Shown: positions 8,901 through 17,192, counted from the first letter of the stretch. The stretch: 33,505 nt of DNA from Thermoleophilia bacterium UBA2241 (GCA_002347645.1 DDYF01000042.1:3684-37188), one strand, 5' to 3'. Translations and numbers: made by a program. Notes: generated from the sequence alone by a model not told the origin.

Positions 8901-9452
8901 AAGGCGCGCCAGCCAGGGGCGGACGCGCTCGGCGTGCGCCGGCGCACCGCCCCCGCCGTCCGCGCCGGCCGTCCCGGCGGCGAGACCGGTGAGCCACTCT
9001 TCCCAGAGACGCGCGCGTCCGATCTCCGCCGCCAGTCCGTCCAGCTGCTCGAAGGCCGGATCGATCCCCGCCTCGACCGGGGACTCGCGCAGCAGGCGGC
9101 CGGCGAACCCGTGGATCGTGCTGACGGGCGCGTCGTCGAGACCGGCGAGCGCGCGCTGGACGGCTGCGGCCGCGGCGGAGCCGGGCGCCGCCTCGGCGGC
9201 GCGCTGCTCGAACTCTTCGCGGATGCGCTGCCGCAGCTCGCCCGCCGCCTTCTCGGTGAAGGTGATGGCCGCGACCTGCCGCACGTCGCCCGCCCCGCGC
9301 CCGGGATCGAGGACGCAACGCACGTAGCGGTCAACGAGGACCTTCGTCTTGCCCGTACCCGCCCCCGCCTCGAGAAAGTAGGTGGTGCCGAGGTCGGCGG
9401 TCACCCGGTCGCGCACGTCCCGGTCACAGGCCGGACGCTCAGGCCACGCCAT
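5949..9452 (-). CDS. addA: AddA-type UvrD-family helicase-nuclease
   Basis: This is the helicase-nuclease subunit of the AddAB double-strand-break resection complex, which processes DNA ends for RecA-dependent repair. The 1167-aa protein has all superfamily 1A helicase motifs: Walker A GAGTGKT (30-36), LVDEFQDTD (motif II), GDPKQSIYRFR (motif III), LTVHKAKGLEF (motif V) and LLYVAATRARDRL (motif VI). The C-terminus is a RecB-family nuclease, with AID (Asp about 1067) and VDYKT (Asp1080, Lys1082). The ATG at 9452 overlaps the last 14 bases of addB, so the two are co-transcribed and probably coupled. It ends 395 bases before ord, in the same direction. A mycobacterial AdnB-like assignment is possible, but the neighbour looks like AddB. 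Confidence 0.9.
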   Translation of the reverse strand: MAWPERPACDRDVRDRVTADLGTTYFLEAGAGTGKTKVLVDRYVRCVLDPGRGAGDVRQVAAITFTEKAAGELRQRIREEFEQRAAEAAPGSAAAAAVQRALAGLDDAPVSTIHGFAGRLLRESPVEAGIDPAFEQLDGLAAEIGRARLWEEWLTGLAAGTAGADGGGGAPAHAERVRPWLARLLGAGVTLDTVRSLAIGPNGVFGERYDIDPVAGPPPEPDLAGGLAGLGASAARLAGYCAAACTDHTDKGCAAALALADACAKMVADPPADADAFAAALYGLPAKETPSAPGGAKANWNAGRGGKDGLQARYREVVAEVVAQRDAYAAFLAGTAIAVADAFSRWAGGAQVAQGRLDFTDLLGRLRDLLAGDLVARGELQRRFRFILVDEFQDTDPLQAEIALFLCEREPVARDWRDVVLEPGKLFVVGDPKQSIYRFRRADIALYDEVKHVVAGQPGSTGRLEHLTQNFRTTPEAVDWINQVFAGVFDDDATEGRQPGYTPLEAFRPRSAGEKVAVLLGREYGSQSGEADEARGDEARALAALLLEVCGPGAACWQIQDRGVTGDRVEATRAPRWGDVALLFRATTGHETYEQALRAAGVPYRVEGGKAYFGRREVADALLCLRAADDPSDGPALYGALHSSYFGFSDDDLVRFWAQGGRFDLDAAGQPPGHDPVVAALRTLRDLHERRGAREPHELVAELVRLTRMTESLAATGAGAGQAIANLEKLVERARAFTAAGGGGLGAFLEWAAEAGDAAGERESAVGDDEDVVHLLTVHKAKGLEFPIVVVVGGALAGGGGGGEPIVDRARRRLAARLSVELPGRRPETLEPAAYTALKVREKEMEASESRRLLYVAATRARDRLVLTCFGRLAKKDGTPAAVLLGPLHDVLPSPGPEAPREARVDGDLLVLAPAESSPRRDVGGSAGGAELARARAAWLERRRAVLARAGLPAPATSPSLLEHMDDDAARGGPGAPPGRARALALGSAVHRVMELCDLADPVGLEDLADAVVREFDRPDLAGQAAALAGACWRSAPVRAAATADEVYRELPVGALIAGAVVGGAIDLLYRDAGGWVVVDYKTDADADEAVLRERYLTQGAAYALAIEAATGQAVRDVVFVAAAADGLAVTTPVDDVVRELGRRAVTAAVGEGRAVEPWLPSSAGPP

Positions 9453-12400
9453 CGCCGCCCTCCTCCCCCAGCCGGCCGCGCTGCAGCTCGACGAGCGCGG
9501 CTAGCGCTGGGTGCCTGCGCTTGCGCGACCGTGCCCAGCGGCTCAGCCCGCAGGCGTAGGCGACATCGCAGTGGTCGCAGGTGCCGCCCGTCGAACGGGC
9601 GAACACCCCTGTCTCGATGAAGGCCGTGATCCGCGAGAGCAGGCGCCGGAGACGCGCCGCAGACGCAGCCTCGTCCTCGCGGAGCGGCTCGTCACCGAAA
9701 CCGCCGCGGCGCGTGACGAACCGGTAGGCGCAGGTGATCTCCGGAACGTCCCGCTCGCCGGCCTGCCGCAGCGCGAGCTGGTAGACCGGGAGCTGGACGC
9801 TGAGCCCCTCATCGAGGATCTTCCCTTCCGTCGTGCCCCTGCCGGCCTTATAGTCGATCACGCGCGCTCCCCAGGGCGCCGTGTCGACGCGGTCGAGACG
9901 CCCTGCGAAGCGCACGGTGACGCCCCCCTCCAGATCCAGAGAGACAGGCCGTCCAAGCTCCTCACCGAAGCGCCACTCCACCAGATGCGGGCGACCCTCG
10001 CCGGCGGCGAAGACCGGGTCGCGACGGACGGCCTCGCGCAGGTCGTCGAGCAGGAGCCGGCGGCGCACCTCCCACGCCAGCGCCGCCCCCGTGACGCCGC
10101 GGCGTTCGGCCTCGGCGCAGCCCTCCTGCCATGCGCCATCGAGAGCGCGCAGCATCTCGTCGAGGCTCGGACCCCCGTCGGCGGCGTCGTCCTGCCCCTG
10201 CCCCGTCATGACGCGGGCGTACGCCTTCTCGAGGATGGCGTGGACCAGGGTGCCCAGCTCCCGAGCCTCCATGTCGAGCGTCGCCCCCGGCTCGTCGGGA
10301 GCCGCCAGCCCGAGAATGTCGCGCAGCAAGAAGGTGAACGGGCACCGCAGGTAGCGTTCGAGGCGCGTCGGGTGCAGCTCGGCGGCGAGCACGCGCCGTG
10401 AAGCCAGCGCGGCTCGGGCCTCGCCGCCGAGCAGCCCGTCCCACGCGCCCGGCTCGGGGCTACGCCCCGCCCGCCAGGCGCGGAGCCTGCGACCGGCCTC
10501 GTCGCCGTCGCCGAGCACCTCCGTCAGGTACGCCAGGGCCGCATCGCGGTCTCCGGGCCTGTCGAGCGCGAGCAGCATGCCGACGTCGCGCTCGCGCACG
10601 TCGGCCCAGACCGGTTCGGTACCGCCAGCCGGAACCACCGCACTGGCCGCGCGCCGCCACACAGGAAGCAGCGGCTCGCCGCCGAGGAGCTCGCCCAGAC
10701 CGACGGGGTGGCCGGCAGCCGACGAGGCCATGTGGAGGAGCACGCGGGACGGCAGACGCGGGCGTCCGGTGGCCGCGTCGGTGCGCGGCGCGACCAGCAC
10801 GATACGCTCGCGCGCCGCGTCGCACGCGAGGGCGAACAGCAGCCACGCCTCGCTCTCGCGGTCGTCCGCCAGCGGCAGGCGTACCCTCAGATCCTCGCCG
10901 ATGCGGCGGCGGGCCGCATCGCCCAGGATGGGGTCGGGCCGCCCACGTGCGGGGAAGCCGCCCTCGGCGAGCCCGGTGAAGACGACCGTGTGGAAGCTCA
11001 GGCCGCGCAGCTCGAGTGGCGTGAGCACCGCGACACCGGTACGCCCGACCCGTCCCTCGGGGACGCTCGCGGCAGCCGACTGTTCGCGCAGGACGGTCGC
11101 GACGTCGTCGAGATCGACCTCTTCGCCGAGCACGTCGAGAGCCATGAGCCGTCCGACGACATCGCGCGCCGACGCCGCAGTCGCCTCATCAAACACCGCG
11201 TCGACGACGTTCGACACGGCGACGACCCAGCCTCGCCACGCGGCCAGCGTGGGCAGCTCGTTCGAGGTGCGCACCAGATCGCCGACGCTGTGCTCGAGGG
11301 CGCGTACCGCCGCCAGCCGGGGCGCCGCAGAGGCGCCGGTGACACGCTCCTCGTCATCGTCGGCGCCGGCCAGACCGCCGCCTCGGGCCGCCTCGTCTGC
11401 CGCGCGTACGAGGTCTGCGCGGCGCCGAGCGAGCCGCTCGGTCCACTGCCCGGTGCCGCTGACGATGCCGGCGCGACGGGCCTCGTCCAGCCAGAGGGCG
11501 CTCTCTTGCGCCGTCGCTCCTGCCGCCCGCAGAGGCGCCGCTGAAAGGAGGTCGACGACGGCTCGTCTGGCGAACGGTTCGCCGGTCGCGGGGGCGAGGC
11601 ACTCGAGGAGGCGTGCCACCACGCGCGGGCCCGCGGACCGGTCCGGCAGCCGGCACGCCACCGGAAGTCCCGCGGCGACGAGCGCCGATGCGACGCGCTC
11701 GACGTCGTCGCCGTGAGGCACCACTACGGCGCAGTCCCACAAGGCCACACCGACCTCCGCCGCGCTCACGACCGCGCGCGCGGCCTCGCGCGCCTCGACG
11801 CGCTCGTCGGCGACCGACACGACGACGAGAGAGCCGTCTCCCGCGAAAGGCCGCGCCGGGTCTCGCGCGCCTGCCTCCGGCCGGCGGCAGACACCCGCCA
11901 GCTCGCTGTCCCGGGCGGCCGGAGGCGGCGTGAGGCGCCGGACGTCGGCGCCCGCCCGGCGTGCCGCCGTCAGCACGGTCGCCAGCCGCTCGTCGACCGC
12001 TCGGGGCAGGGGGACGAACGCGTCCGCCCCGGCCCGCAGCAACACCGTGGCGAACGCCTCCTGGGCCTCGTTCAGGTCGTAGATGCCGTAGAGGATCGTG
12101 GAGCTTCCCGCGGGCTCAAGGCAGCGCTCGCCGCCGAGCGCATCGGCGGCCTCACCCACCGCGCGGGCGGCCTCCAGATACAGTCCGGCCCGGTCGCTCA
12201 CCCCGAGGCGCTGCAGCTCCGCGCAGTACGCCGCGTACAGCGTGCGCAGATCGCCGGCCTTCGCCGGGCTCGCCGTCGGCTCGTCACCCGCCAGGCACGA
12301 CGCCCACCCCGCGCCGGCCGGGACGCCCGCCTCGCGCAGGTCGTCGAACGTCGCGGTGAGCGCGCGCGCGAAGTGCGGGCGCGTCGCGACACGTCCGAAG

Positions 12401-12816
12401 TAGCGAAGCTTGGTCGCACCGTCGCCGGCCACGAGGCGCCGCACCATGCGCTCGCGCCCGGCGGCGCCGAGGAGGCACGGCGGGGCGCCGCGCGCCGCGG
12501 TCACGACGTCGGTGGCGAACCGCGACAACGTGACCGTCGACACGTTGGCGACGGCGCCGAGGCGGCGCACGAGGAAGTCGCCGACGCGCGTGCGCACGGG
12601 CGCCGAACCGACGACGATAGTGAGGGGCGCCAGCGCCCGTGCGCTGCGACGCTCCCGCACGCGCTCGACGAGCGCGACCTCGAGGTCCGCGATGCGCCCG
12701 GCTGCGACGATGCCGCGTCCTGCCCCTTCTGTGGTGTCGTCCTCCACCTCGGCCGGCAGCGTACCACGAGCGCCGGACGCCGCATCCCGCCGTCCGCCCG
12801 CGTGGTACCATGGCAC
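9439..12816 (-). CDS. addB: AddB-type nuclease with Fe-S staple, degenerate helicase domain
   Basis: This is the partner subunit of AddA, of 1125 aa or somewhat less. The C-terminal RecB-like nuclease has GRLDRVD (Asp about 975) and VIDYKAG (Asp988, Lys990). Four cysteines, Cys825 in YLRCPF and Cys1080/1083/1089 in a C-x2-C-x5-C cluster, match the iron-sulfur staple of AddB nucleases. The N-terminal half has UvrD-like segments, but the place of the Walker A loop reads VGSAPVRTR with no GKT. ATP hydrolysis by this subunit is therefore unlikely. The GTG at 12816 reaches to within 46 bases of the divergent gene, and starts further in, such as the GTG at about 12747, are plausible. Confidence 0.85.
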   Translation of the reverse strand: MPWYHAGGRRDAASGARGTLPAEVEDDTTEGAGRGIVAAGRIADLEVALVERVRERRSARALAPLTIVVGSAPVRTRVGDFLVRRLGAVANVSTVTLSRFATDVVTAARGAPPCLLGAAGRERMVRRLVAGDGATKLRYFGRVATRPHFARALTATFDDLREAGVPAGAGWASCLAGDEPTASPAKAGDLRTLYAAYCAELQRLGVSDRAGLYLEAARAVGEAADALGGERCLEPAGSSTILYGIYDLNEAQEAFATVLLRAGADAFVPLPRAVDERLATVLTAARRAGADVRRLTPPPAARDSELAGVCRRPEAGARDPARPFAGDGSLVVVSVADERVEAREAARAVVSAAEVGVALWDCAVVVPHGDDVERVASALVAAGLPVACRLPDRSAGPRVVARLLECLAPATGEPFARRAVVDLLSAAPLRAAGATAQESALWLDEARRAGIVSGTGQWTERLARRRADLVRAADEAARGGGLAGADDDEERVTGASAAPRLAAVRALEHSVGDLVRTSNELPTLAAWRGWVVAVSNVVDAVFDEATAASARDVVGRLMALDVLGEEVDLDDVATVLREQSAAASVPEGRVGRTGVAVLTPLELRGLSFHTVVFTGLAEGGFPARGRPDPILGDAARRRIGEDLRVRLPLADDRESEAWLLFALACDAARERIVLVAPRTDAATGRPRLPSRVLLHMASSAAGHPVGLGELLGGEPLLPVWRRAASAVVPAGGTEPVWADVRERDVGMLLALDRPGDRDAALAYLTEVLGDGDEAGRRLRAWRAGRSPEPGAWDGLLGGEARAALASRRVLAAELHPTRLERYLRCPFTFLLRDILGLAAPDEPGATLDMEARELGTLVHAILEKAYARVMTGQGQDDAADGGPSLDEMLRALDGAWQEGCAEAERRGVTGAALAWEVRRRLLLDDLREAVRRDPVFAAGEGRPHLVEWRFGEELGRPVSLDLEGGVTVRFAGRLDRVDTAPWGARVIDYKAGRGTTEGKILDEGLSVQLPVYQLALRQAGERDVPEITCAYRFVTRRGGFGDEPLREDEAASAARLRRLLSRITAFIETGVFARSTGGTCDHCDVAYACGLSRWARSRKRRHPALAALVELQRGRLGEEGGDGVA
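12761..12808. repeat. inverted repeat GTACCACG ... CGTGGTAC in divergent gap
   Basis: The perfect 8-bp arms are at 12761-12768 and 12801-12808, 32 bases apart, between the likely addB start and the SGNH gene. The right arm overlaps a TGGTACCA palindrome and a TAnnnT-type element. It may be a shared operator for the two divergent transcripts. If addB really starts at 12816, it would be inside coding sequence. Confidence 0.3.
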
Positions 12817-12862
12817 GCCGCCCGCGCAGGAGCGCGCGGCGCCCCGCGGAACTCAAGGCATC

Positions 12863-13876
12863 ATGAGCTCGGATTCTAGCGTCACGTCACGGCGCATCGT
12901 CGTCTTCGCCGTCGCGCTCGCGGCCGCCATCGCCGCAGGCGTCTGGCTGGCTGCGGCACGCGGCGGCGGCGTGGACGCGGCCGACCGCGATCCCGGCGCA
13001 TCAGCGGCGCCGTCCCTTCGCGTCCCGAACGACCGCACCATCAAGGCCGACCTGCTCGACGACCTCGAGCAGTCCCCGCAGGTCCTCATCCTGGGCGGGT
13101 CGCGCGCGACGCGGTTCGAGCCCTCCTACGTCGAGAAGCTGACCGGCCTGCGCGGCTTCAACCTGGCGCTGCAGAACGGCCGTCCTGAGGACGCCTGGGC
13201 CTTCCTCAACCACCTGCGGACCGCGCGCCCCGGCATCCGGCCTCACGTCGTCTGGTTCATCCACGTCGAGGCCTTCCGTGCGCAGGGCCTCTCTGCCGGG
13301 CTGATCCAGGACGAACGCCTCTCGCGCTTCTTCCCCGACGCGCTCGTTGCCGCTGAGCGCACGAAGCTGCCGAGGACCGAAGAGGAGATGCCAGCGGGGC
13401 GCGACCTCGCGCTCACGACGTACGGCAAGGACGGCGTGGTGCTCCGCAACCGCTACGACATCCGCGCCGAGAACGGCTACTCGCTCGAGCGCGCGCTGGC
13501 CTGGTCGGTGAACGTCGCCACCGAGCGCTACGCGACGACGACCCCGGCCCTCGACCGCCGTTCGATCACGTACTTCGAGAAGACCCTCGACCTCCTCGAC
13601 CGGCTGGGCAGACGGCCGGTCATCGTGTTCATGCCGCTGCATCCGGACCTGCTCGCCGCAGTGCGCCGGCTCGGATGGGAGGAGCGCCATCGCGAGGTCC
13701 TCGCGTACCTCGAGGACATGCGAAGGACATACGAGTTCACCGTCCTCGACCTCAGCGACCTGGAGAGCGTGGGCGGCGACCCCGACGCCTTCTACGACGG
13801 CTTCCACATGCGGCGCAGCAACGCGCGTCGTGTCCTGGACGCCGTGGTGCGCCGGGCGCCCGAGGCGTTCGAATGA
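12863..13876 (+). CDS. membrane-anchored SGNH-like protein 1 (acetyltransferase partner)
   Basis: This 337-aa protein has one N-terminal membrane segment (about residues 11-31) and an exported domain. The SGNH hydrolase-like core shows ILGGSRA (nucleophile candidate Ser80) and, near the end, FYDGFH (Asp312, His315), the DxxH pair of the fold. The two following genes encode a paralogue and an MBOAT acyltransferase. In systems such as alginate O-acetylation (AlgI with AlgJ/AlgX) such a pair moves acetyl groups onto an extracellular polysaccharide, so that role is inferred here. The ATG at 12863 has an AAGG element 6 bases upstream. The stop overlaps the next start (ATGA). It lacks the DPY block seen near the N-terminus of its paralogue. 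Confidence 0.75.
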   Translation: MSSDSSVTSRRIVVFAVALAAAIAAGVWLAAARGGGVDAADRDPGASAAPSLRVPNDRTIKADLLDDLEQSPQVLILGGSRATRFEPSYVEKLTGLRGFNLALQNGRPEDAWAFLNHLRTARPGIRPHVVWFIHVEAFRAQGLSAGLIQDERLSRFFPDALVAAERTKLPRTEEEMPAGRDLALTTYGKDGVVLRNRYDIRAENGYSLERALAWSVNVATERYATTTPALDRRSITYFEKTLDLLDRLGRRPVIVFMPLHPDLLAAVRRLGWEERHREVLAYLEDMRRTYEFTVLDLSDLESVGGDPDAFYDGFHMRRSNARRVLDAVVRRAPEAFE

Positions 13877-15009
13877 AGGGCACGGCACCCTGCCCCGTCG
13901 TCGACGAGCCGCCCGGCGCGGCACGCGGGTTCGTCGCCGTCGCGCTCGTCGTCGCCGTGGGCCTTCTGTGCGCCGTCGGCGCCGTCAACGCGGTCGTCGA
14001 CCCCTATGCCAGCCTCGGGACGCAGATCGTCGCGCCGATGGTGTGGTCCGACCGCGGCGAGAAGGTGGACCTGTTCGAGGCCCTGGACCGGCCGCCCGAG
14101 ATCGTCGTCCTCGGGTCGTCGCGAGCGATGAAGCTGGAGCCCGCCTACCTCGAGCGACGCACGGGACGCCCCGGCTTCAACTTCGCCGTGTCGGACGGCA
14201 AGGCACCCGACGCGTTCGCGGTCGCGAGCTACGCGCACGACCACTCCCAGGGCGTTCGTCAAGACTACATCTGGCTGATGGACCTGGAGACGTTCTCCGA
14301 CGACCCTGTCGACCCGCGACTGTTGGGGACCGGCGAGCTCGCGGCGTACCTGCCCACCGGGGCGCGTCTCAAGGGCAAGGCCGAGGACCTCGCGTGGCTG
14401 CTCTCGTGGACCACAGTGCGCGACTCGCTGCGCGCGCTCGCACACGAGCACGACGTCGACGCGCGCGACCCGGCGACGGAGGGCGACGACGAGCGGCAGG
14501 TGCCCAGACCCGAGTTCGCCGCCGACGGCTTCCGGCGCTGGGACGGTCACGACCGCCGGGCGGAGAAGGGCCGCACGCTGGACGACATGCTGCCGGCGTC
14601 GGTGAAGGTCTTCACGGCCACGTACCGTGACAGCTTCGCGGACCTCTCGCCCCTCGCCCGGGAGTACGTCGAACGCGTCCTCGAGGCGACGAATGCGTGG
14701 GGCGCTCGTCTGGTGATCGTGCTGAGCCCGATCCACCCGCGGCTGCGCGAGGTCCTCCGCCCGCTCGGGTACGACGCGCGACATCGGGAGGCGCTCGGCT
14801 ACCTCCAGTCACTTCATGGGCGGTACGACTTCATCCTGATCGACATGACGGGGCTCGAGGCCTTCGGCGGCTCGCGCGCGGCCTTCTACGACGGCGTCCA
14901 CATGAAGGTCGCCAACACGCGGCGTCTGATCGACGCCGTGATCGCCCGGAGTGACGCCGTGATCGCCCGGAGCGACGCCGTGCTGAAGCCGGCGGACGAC
15001 GGCGAATGA
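13873..15009 (+). CDS. membrane-anchored SGNH-like protein 2, paralogue of the upstream gene
   Basis: This 378-aa protein has an N-terminal transmembrane segment (about residues 20-40) followed by VVDPYASLG, typical of this exported SGNH-like family. VVLGSSRAMKLEP aligns with VLILGGSRATRFEP of the upstream gene (nucleophile candidate Ser83), and FYDGVH supplies Asp340/His343. The two genes therefore look like a tandem duplication that has diverged. The likely job is transfer or removal of acyl groups on a secreted glycan together with the MBOAT protein downstream. The start overlaps the previous stop by four bases. The C-terminus carries a 7-residue tandem repeat, described separately. The glycan substrate cannot be read from the sequence. 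Confidence 0.75.
   Translation: MKGTAPCPVVDEPPGAARGFVAVALVVAVGLLCAVGAVNAVVDPYASLGTQIVAPMVWSDRGEKVDLFEALDRPPEIVVLGSSRAMKLEPAYLERRTGRPGFNFAVSDGKAPDAFAVASYAHDHSQGVRQDYIWLMDLETFSDDPVDPRLLGTGELAAYLPTGARLKGKAEDLAWLLSWTTVRDSLRALAHEHDVDARDPATEGDDERQVPRPEFAADGFRRWDGHDRRAEKGRTLDDMLPASVKVFTATYRDSFADLSPLAREYVERVLEATNAWGARLVIVLSPIHPRLREVLRPLGYDARHREALGYLQSLHGRYDFILIDMTGLEAFGGSRAAFYDGVHMKVANTRRLIDAVIARSDAVIARSDAVLKPADDGE
14932..14982 (+). repeat. 21-bp in-frame tandem repeat at the end of SGNH gene 2
   Basis: Two copies (14932-14952 and 14953-14973) differ at one base, and a 9-base third partial copy follows. They encode repeats of DAVIARS, which extends the final helix of the protein. The near identity suggests a recent slippage event and possible length variation between strains. 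Confidence 0.85.
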
Positions 15010-15089
15010 CCGCCGGCCGGCGCCTTCCCTCACCGCTCGGTGGCGAACAGGCGCCCGTGAGGCCCGCGGCGCCCCGCTAGCGAGACGTC

Positions 15090-16484
15090 GTGCTGTTCAA
15101 CAGTCTCCTCTTCCTGGGCGCCTTCCTGCCCGCCGCACTCCTCGTGTACTGGCTCGTCCCGCCAGGCCGGGCGCGTCTCCTCGTCCTGGTCGCCGCCTCC
15201 CTGGTGTTCTACGGCTGGTGGGACTGGCGCTACGTGCCGCTCATGCTGCTCTCAACGGGGATCGACTGGGTGGCCGGCGAGGCGCTGGCGCGAGGCGGCG
15301 GCCGGCGCGCGCGCCGGGCCGTCCTCGCGCTGGCCCTCGCCGTCGACCTCGGCCTGCTCGCCTACTTCAAATACCGCGGCTTCTTCCTCGAGTCGCTCGC
15401 CGGGCTAGGAGGCTGGCTCGGCGTCGAGGCGCCGAGCGCGTCGGCCCGCTTCGTCCTGCCGGTGGGGATCTCGTTCTACACGTTCAACGGCATGGCGTAC
15501 GCGATCGACGCCTATCGCGACCCGGCGCGGCGCGCACCCGACTGGACGTCGTTCGCCGCGTTCGTCGCCATGTTCCCCAGCCTCCTCGCCGGACCCATCC
15601 TGCGCTGGGCGGACGTGGGCGAGCAGCTCGACCGCCTGCCGCGCCGCCTGCCGGCGGCGCTCGCGGCCGGCGGCCTCACCTTCCTGGCCCTGGGCCTCGC
15701 CAAGAAGCTGCTCGTCGCCGACCTCCTGGCGCCCTTCGTCGACGACCTGTTCGCAGCGTCCGGCGACCTCGGTCTCGCCGGCGCATGGGCGGCGACGGCC
15801 GGGTACGCCCTGCAGCTCTACTTCGACTTCTCGGGCTACTCCGACATGGCGGTCGGCCTCGGGCTGCTCCTGGGTGTGAGACTGCCACAGAACTTCGCCT
15901 CGCCGTACAAGGCGGAGAGCATCGGCCAGTTCTGGCGAAGCTGGCACATCTCGCTCTCGTCCTGGTTCCGCGACTACGTCTACATCCCCCTCGGGGGCTC
16001 GCGCCGCGGCCTCTCGCGCACCCTCTTCAACCTGCTCGTCGTGATGGCGCTCGTGGGCCTCTGGCACGGACCCGCCTGGACCTACGTCCTGTGGGGCGTG
16101 CTGCACGGGGGGCTCCTCGTCGCCGACCGCGTCTGGCGGCGGAGCGGTGTGCGGCTCTGGCCATGGCTCGCGCGCGCCGTCACCTTCGCCGCCGTCCTCG
16201 CCGCATGGGCCGTCTTCAGGGCGACGTCGCTGGAGCAAGCCGGCGAGGTGCTGGCGGCCATGGCCGGGGCGCACGGCGTGGCGGCGCGGAGCGCCGCGGC
16301 CGCGGTGCCGCCGGCCTTCGCCGCGCTCCTCCTCGCCGGCCTGCTCTGGGTCAACCTCGCCCCCAACACGTGGGAGCTGCACATCCGCCCCCGGGTGGCC
16401 TGGGCGGTCGCCGTAGGCCTCCTGCTCGGTGTCGCCGTGTTGGCGATCAGCGATCCTCAGCCCTTCGTCTACCTGAGGTTCTGA
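15090..16484 (+). CDS. MBOAT-family O-acyltransferase, AlgI-like
   Basis: This is a 464-aa polytopic membrane protein that should pass acyl groups across the membrane for O-acetylation of an exterior polysaccharide. It begins with MLFNSLLFLGAFLP, has the conserved YFDFSGYSDMA and FWRSWHISLSSWFRDYVYIPLGG blocks, and has the two MBOAT histidines at about His326 (GLWHGPAW) and His339 (GVLHGG). It ends with FVYLRF, like the FIYFQF tail of AlgI. The GTG at 15090 is the only good start; upstream are 80 bases without an obvious signal. It is the third gene after two SGNH partners, forming a compact O-acetylation cassette. No glycan synthase is in view, so the target polymer is unknown. Confidence 0.88.
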   Translation: MLFNSLLFLGAFLPAALLVYWLVPPGRARLLVLVAASLVFYGWWDWRYVPLMLLSTGIDWVAGEALARGGGRRARRAVLALALAVDLGLLAYFKYRGFFLESLAGLGGWLGVEAPSASARFVLPVGISFYTFNGMAYAIDAYRDPARRAPDWTSFAAFVAMFPSLLAGPILRWADVGEQLDRLPRRLPAALAAGGLTFLALGLAKKLLVADLLAPFVDDLFAASGDLGLAGAWAATAGYALQLYFDFSGYSDMAVGLGLLLGVRLPQNFASPYKAESIGQFWRSWHISLSSWFRDYVYIPLGGSRRGLSRTLFNLLVVMALVGLWHGPAWTYVLWGVLHGGLLVADRVWRRSGVRLWPWLARAVTFAAVLAAWAVFRATSLEQAGEVLAAMAGAHGVAARSAAAAVPPAFAALLLAGLLWVNLAPNTWELHIRPRVAWAVAVGLLLGVAVLAISDPQPFVYLRF

Positions 16485-16552
16485 GAGGTCGCGGACGGCG
16501 CCGGGAGGCCGGCCGCCGCATCGCCGCAGGCGCCGACAGGAGCGCGGCCGCG

Positions 16553-17116
16553 TCAGGTCAGGGCGGCGACCAGCGCCTCGTGCGCCGGGAAGAGCCGCAG
16601 GAGGACGTCGCGCTCGGCGAGCTCGAAGTCGTCGTACTCGAAGCCCGGCGTGACGACGCACGAGACGAGGCTCCAGGCGCGCTCGTCCGCGGCCGTCGAC
16701 GATCGTCGAGCGCGCGGAGGGGCGGCGTTGCCCGGCACGCCGTCCGCCGCCGCCCCGCCCGCGACCGCGACGCGCGCGGCCTGCCAGACGCCGGCCGCGA
16801 CGAGCGCCTGCGGAACCACGCTGCGCGCGCCGGCGGCATCACCGAGCCGGCGCAGCTCCGCGCGACCCTCACTGGTGATCGTGGCCAGCTCGAGCGGCAG
16901 ACCGCCCTGGAAGACCCACAGCTCGTCGCTCGCCAAGCGGTGGAATCGGCTCGGCGATGAGGCGGTGACGAGGAAGAGGATGGCCGTGGACGCGGCACGG
17001 AGACCGCGCGCCGTCAAGACCGTATCGGCCGCGCGGTAGGTCTCGCGGAACCAGCCGCCCTCCGGGTGGGGCTCGAGCCCCAGCCGGGCGGCCATCTCGT
17101 CGAACGCCGGTCTCAC
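16553..17116 (-). CDS. DUF985 (cupin_5) family protein
   Basis: This 187-aa protein carries the DUF985 cupin signature: PHPEGGWFRETYRA near the N-terminus, STAILFLVT, SRFHRLASDELWVFQGG and a C-terminal VTPGFEYDDFEL. The fold is a small beta-barrel, and no reaction is established for the family. Between residues about 115 and 145 there is an Ala/Gly/Arg-rich insertion absent from typical members, probably an exposed loop. The gene is convergent with the MBOAT gene. The 68-base gap contains 7-bp CGGCGCC/GGCGCCG arms that might form a shared terminator, but without a U-tract. Upstream lies the rnpB terminator. Confidence 0.82.
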   Translation of the reverse strand: MRPAFDEMAARLGLEPHPEGGWFRETYRAADTVLTARGLRAASTAILFLVTASSPSRFHRLASDELWVFQGGLPLELATITSEGRAELRRLGDAAGARSVVPQALVAAGVWQAARVAVAGGAAADGVPGNAAPPRARRSSTAADERAWSLVSCVVTPGFEYDDFELAERDVLLRLFPAHEALVAALT

Positions 17117-17158
17117 GCGAAGAGCATATCCCCTCCCCGGCGGGCCAGACGTAGTGAA

Positions 17159-17185
17159 GCCCCGCCGTCAGCTGAGCGGCGGGGC
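17159..17185 (-). terminator. hairpin terminator after rnpB
   Basis: A perfect 9-bp GC stem (17177-17185 with 17159-17167) and a 9-base loop lie a few bases beyond the RNase P 3' end, followed on the minus strand by TTCACT. The short U-tract is weak but usual for high-GC genomes. Confidence 0.65.
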
Positions 17186-17192
17186 CTCACCG

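Noticed and set aside
13675..13872. Upstream extension of SGNH gene 2
   Set aside because: It lies inside SGNH gene 1 in another frame. The ATG at 13873 in an ATGA overlap, directly before a membrane segment, is the natural start.
16485..16552. Intrinsic terminator between the convergent MBOAT and DUF985 genes
   Set aside because: Only short GC arms with a long loop and no U-tract on either strand; not strong enough to list as a feature.
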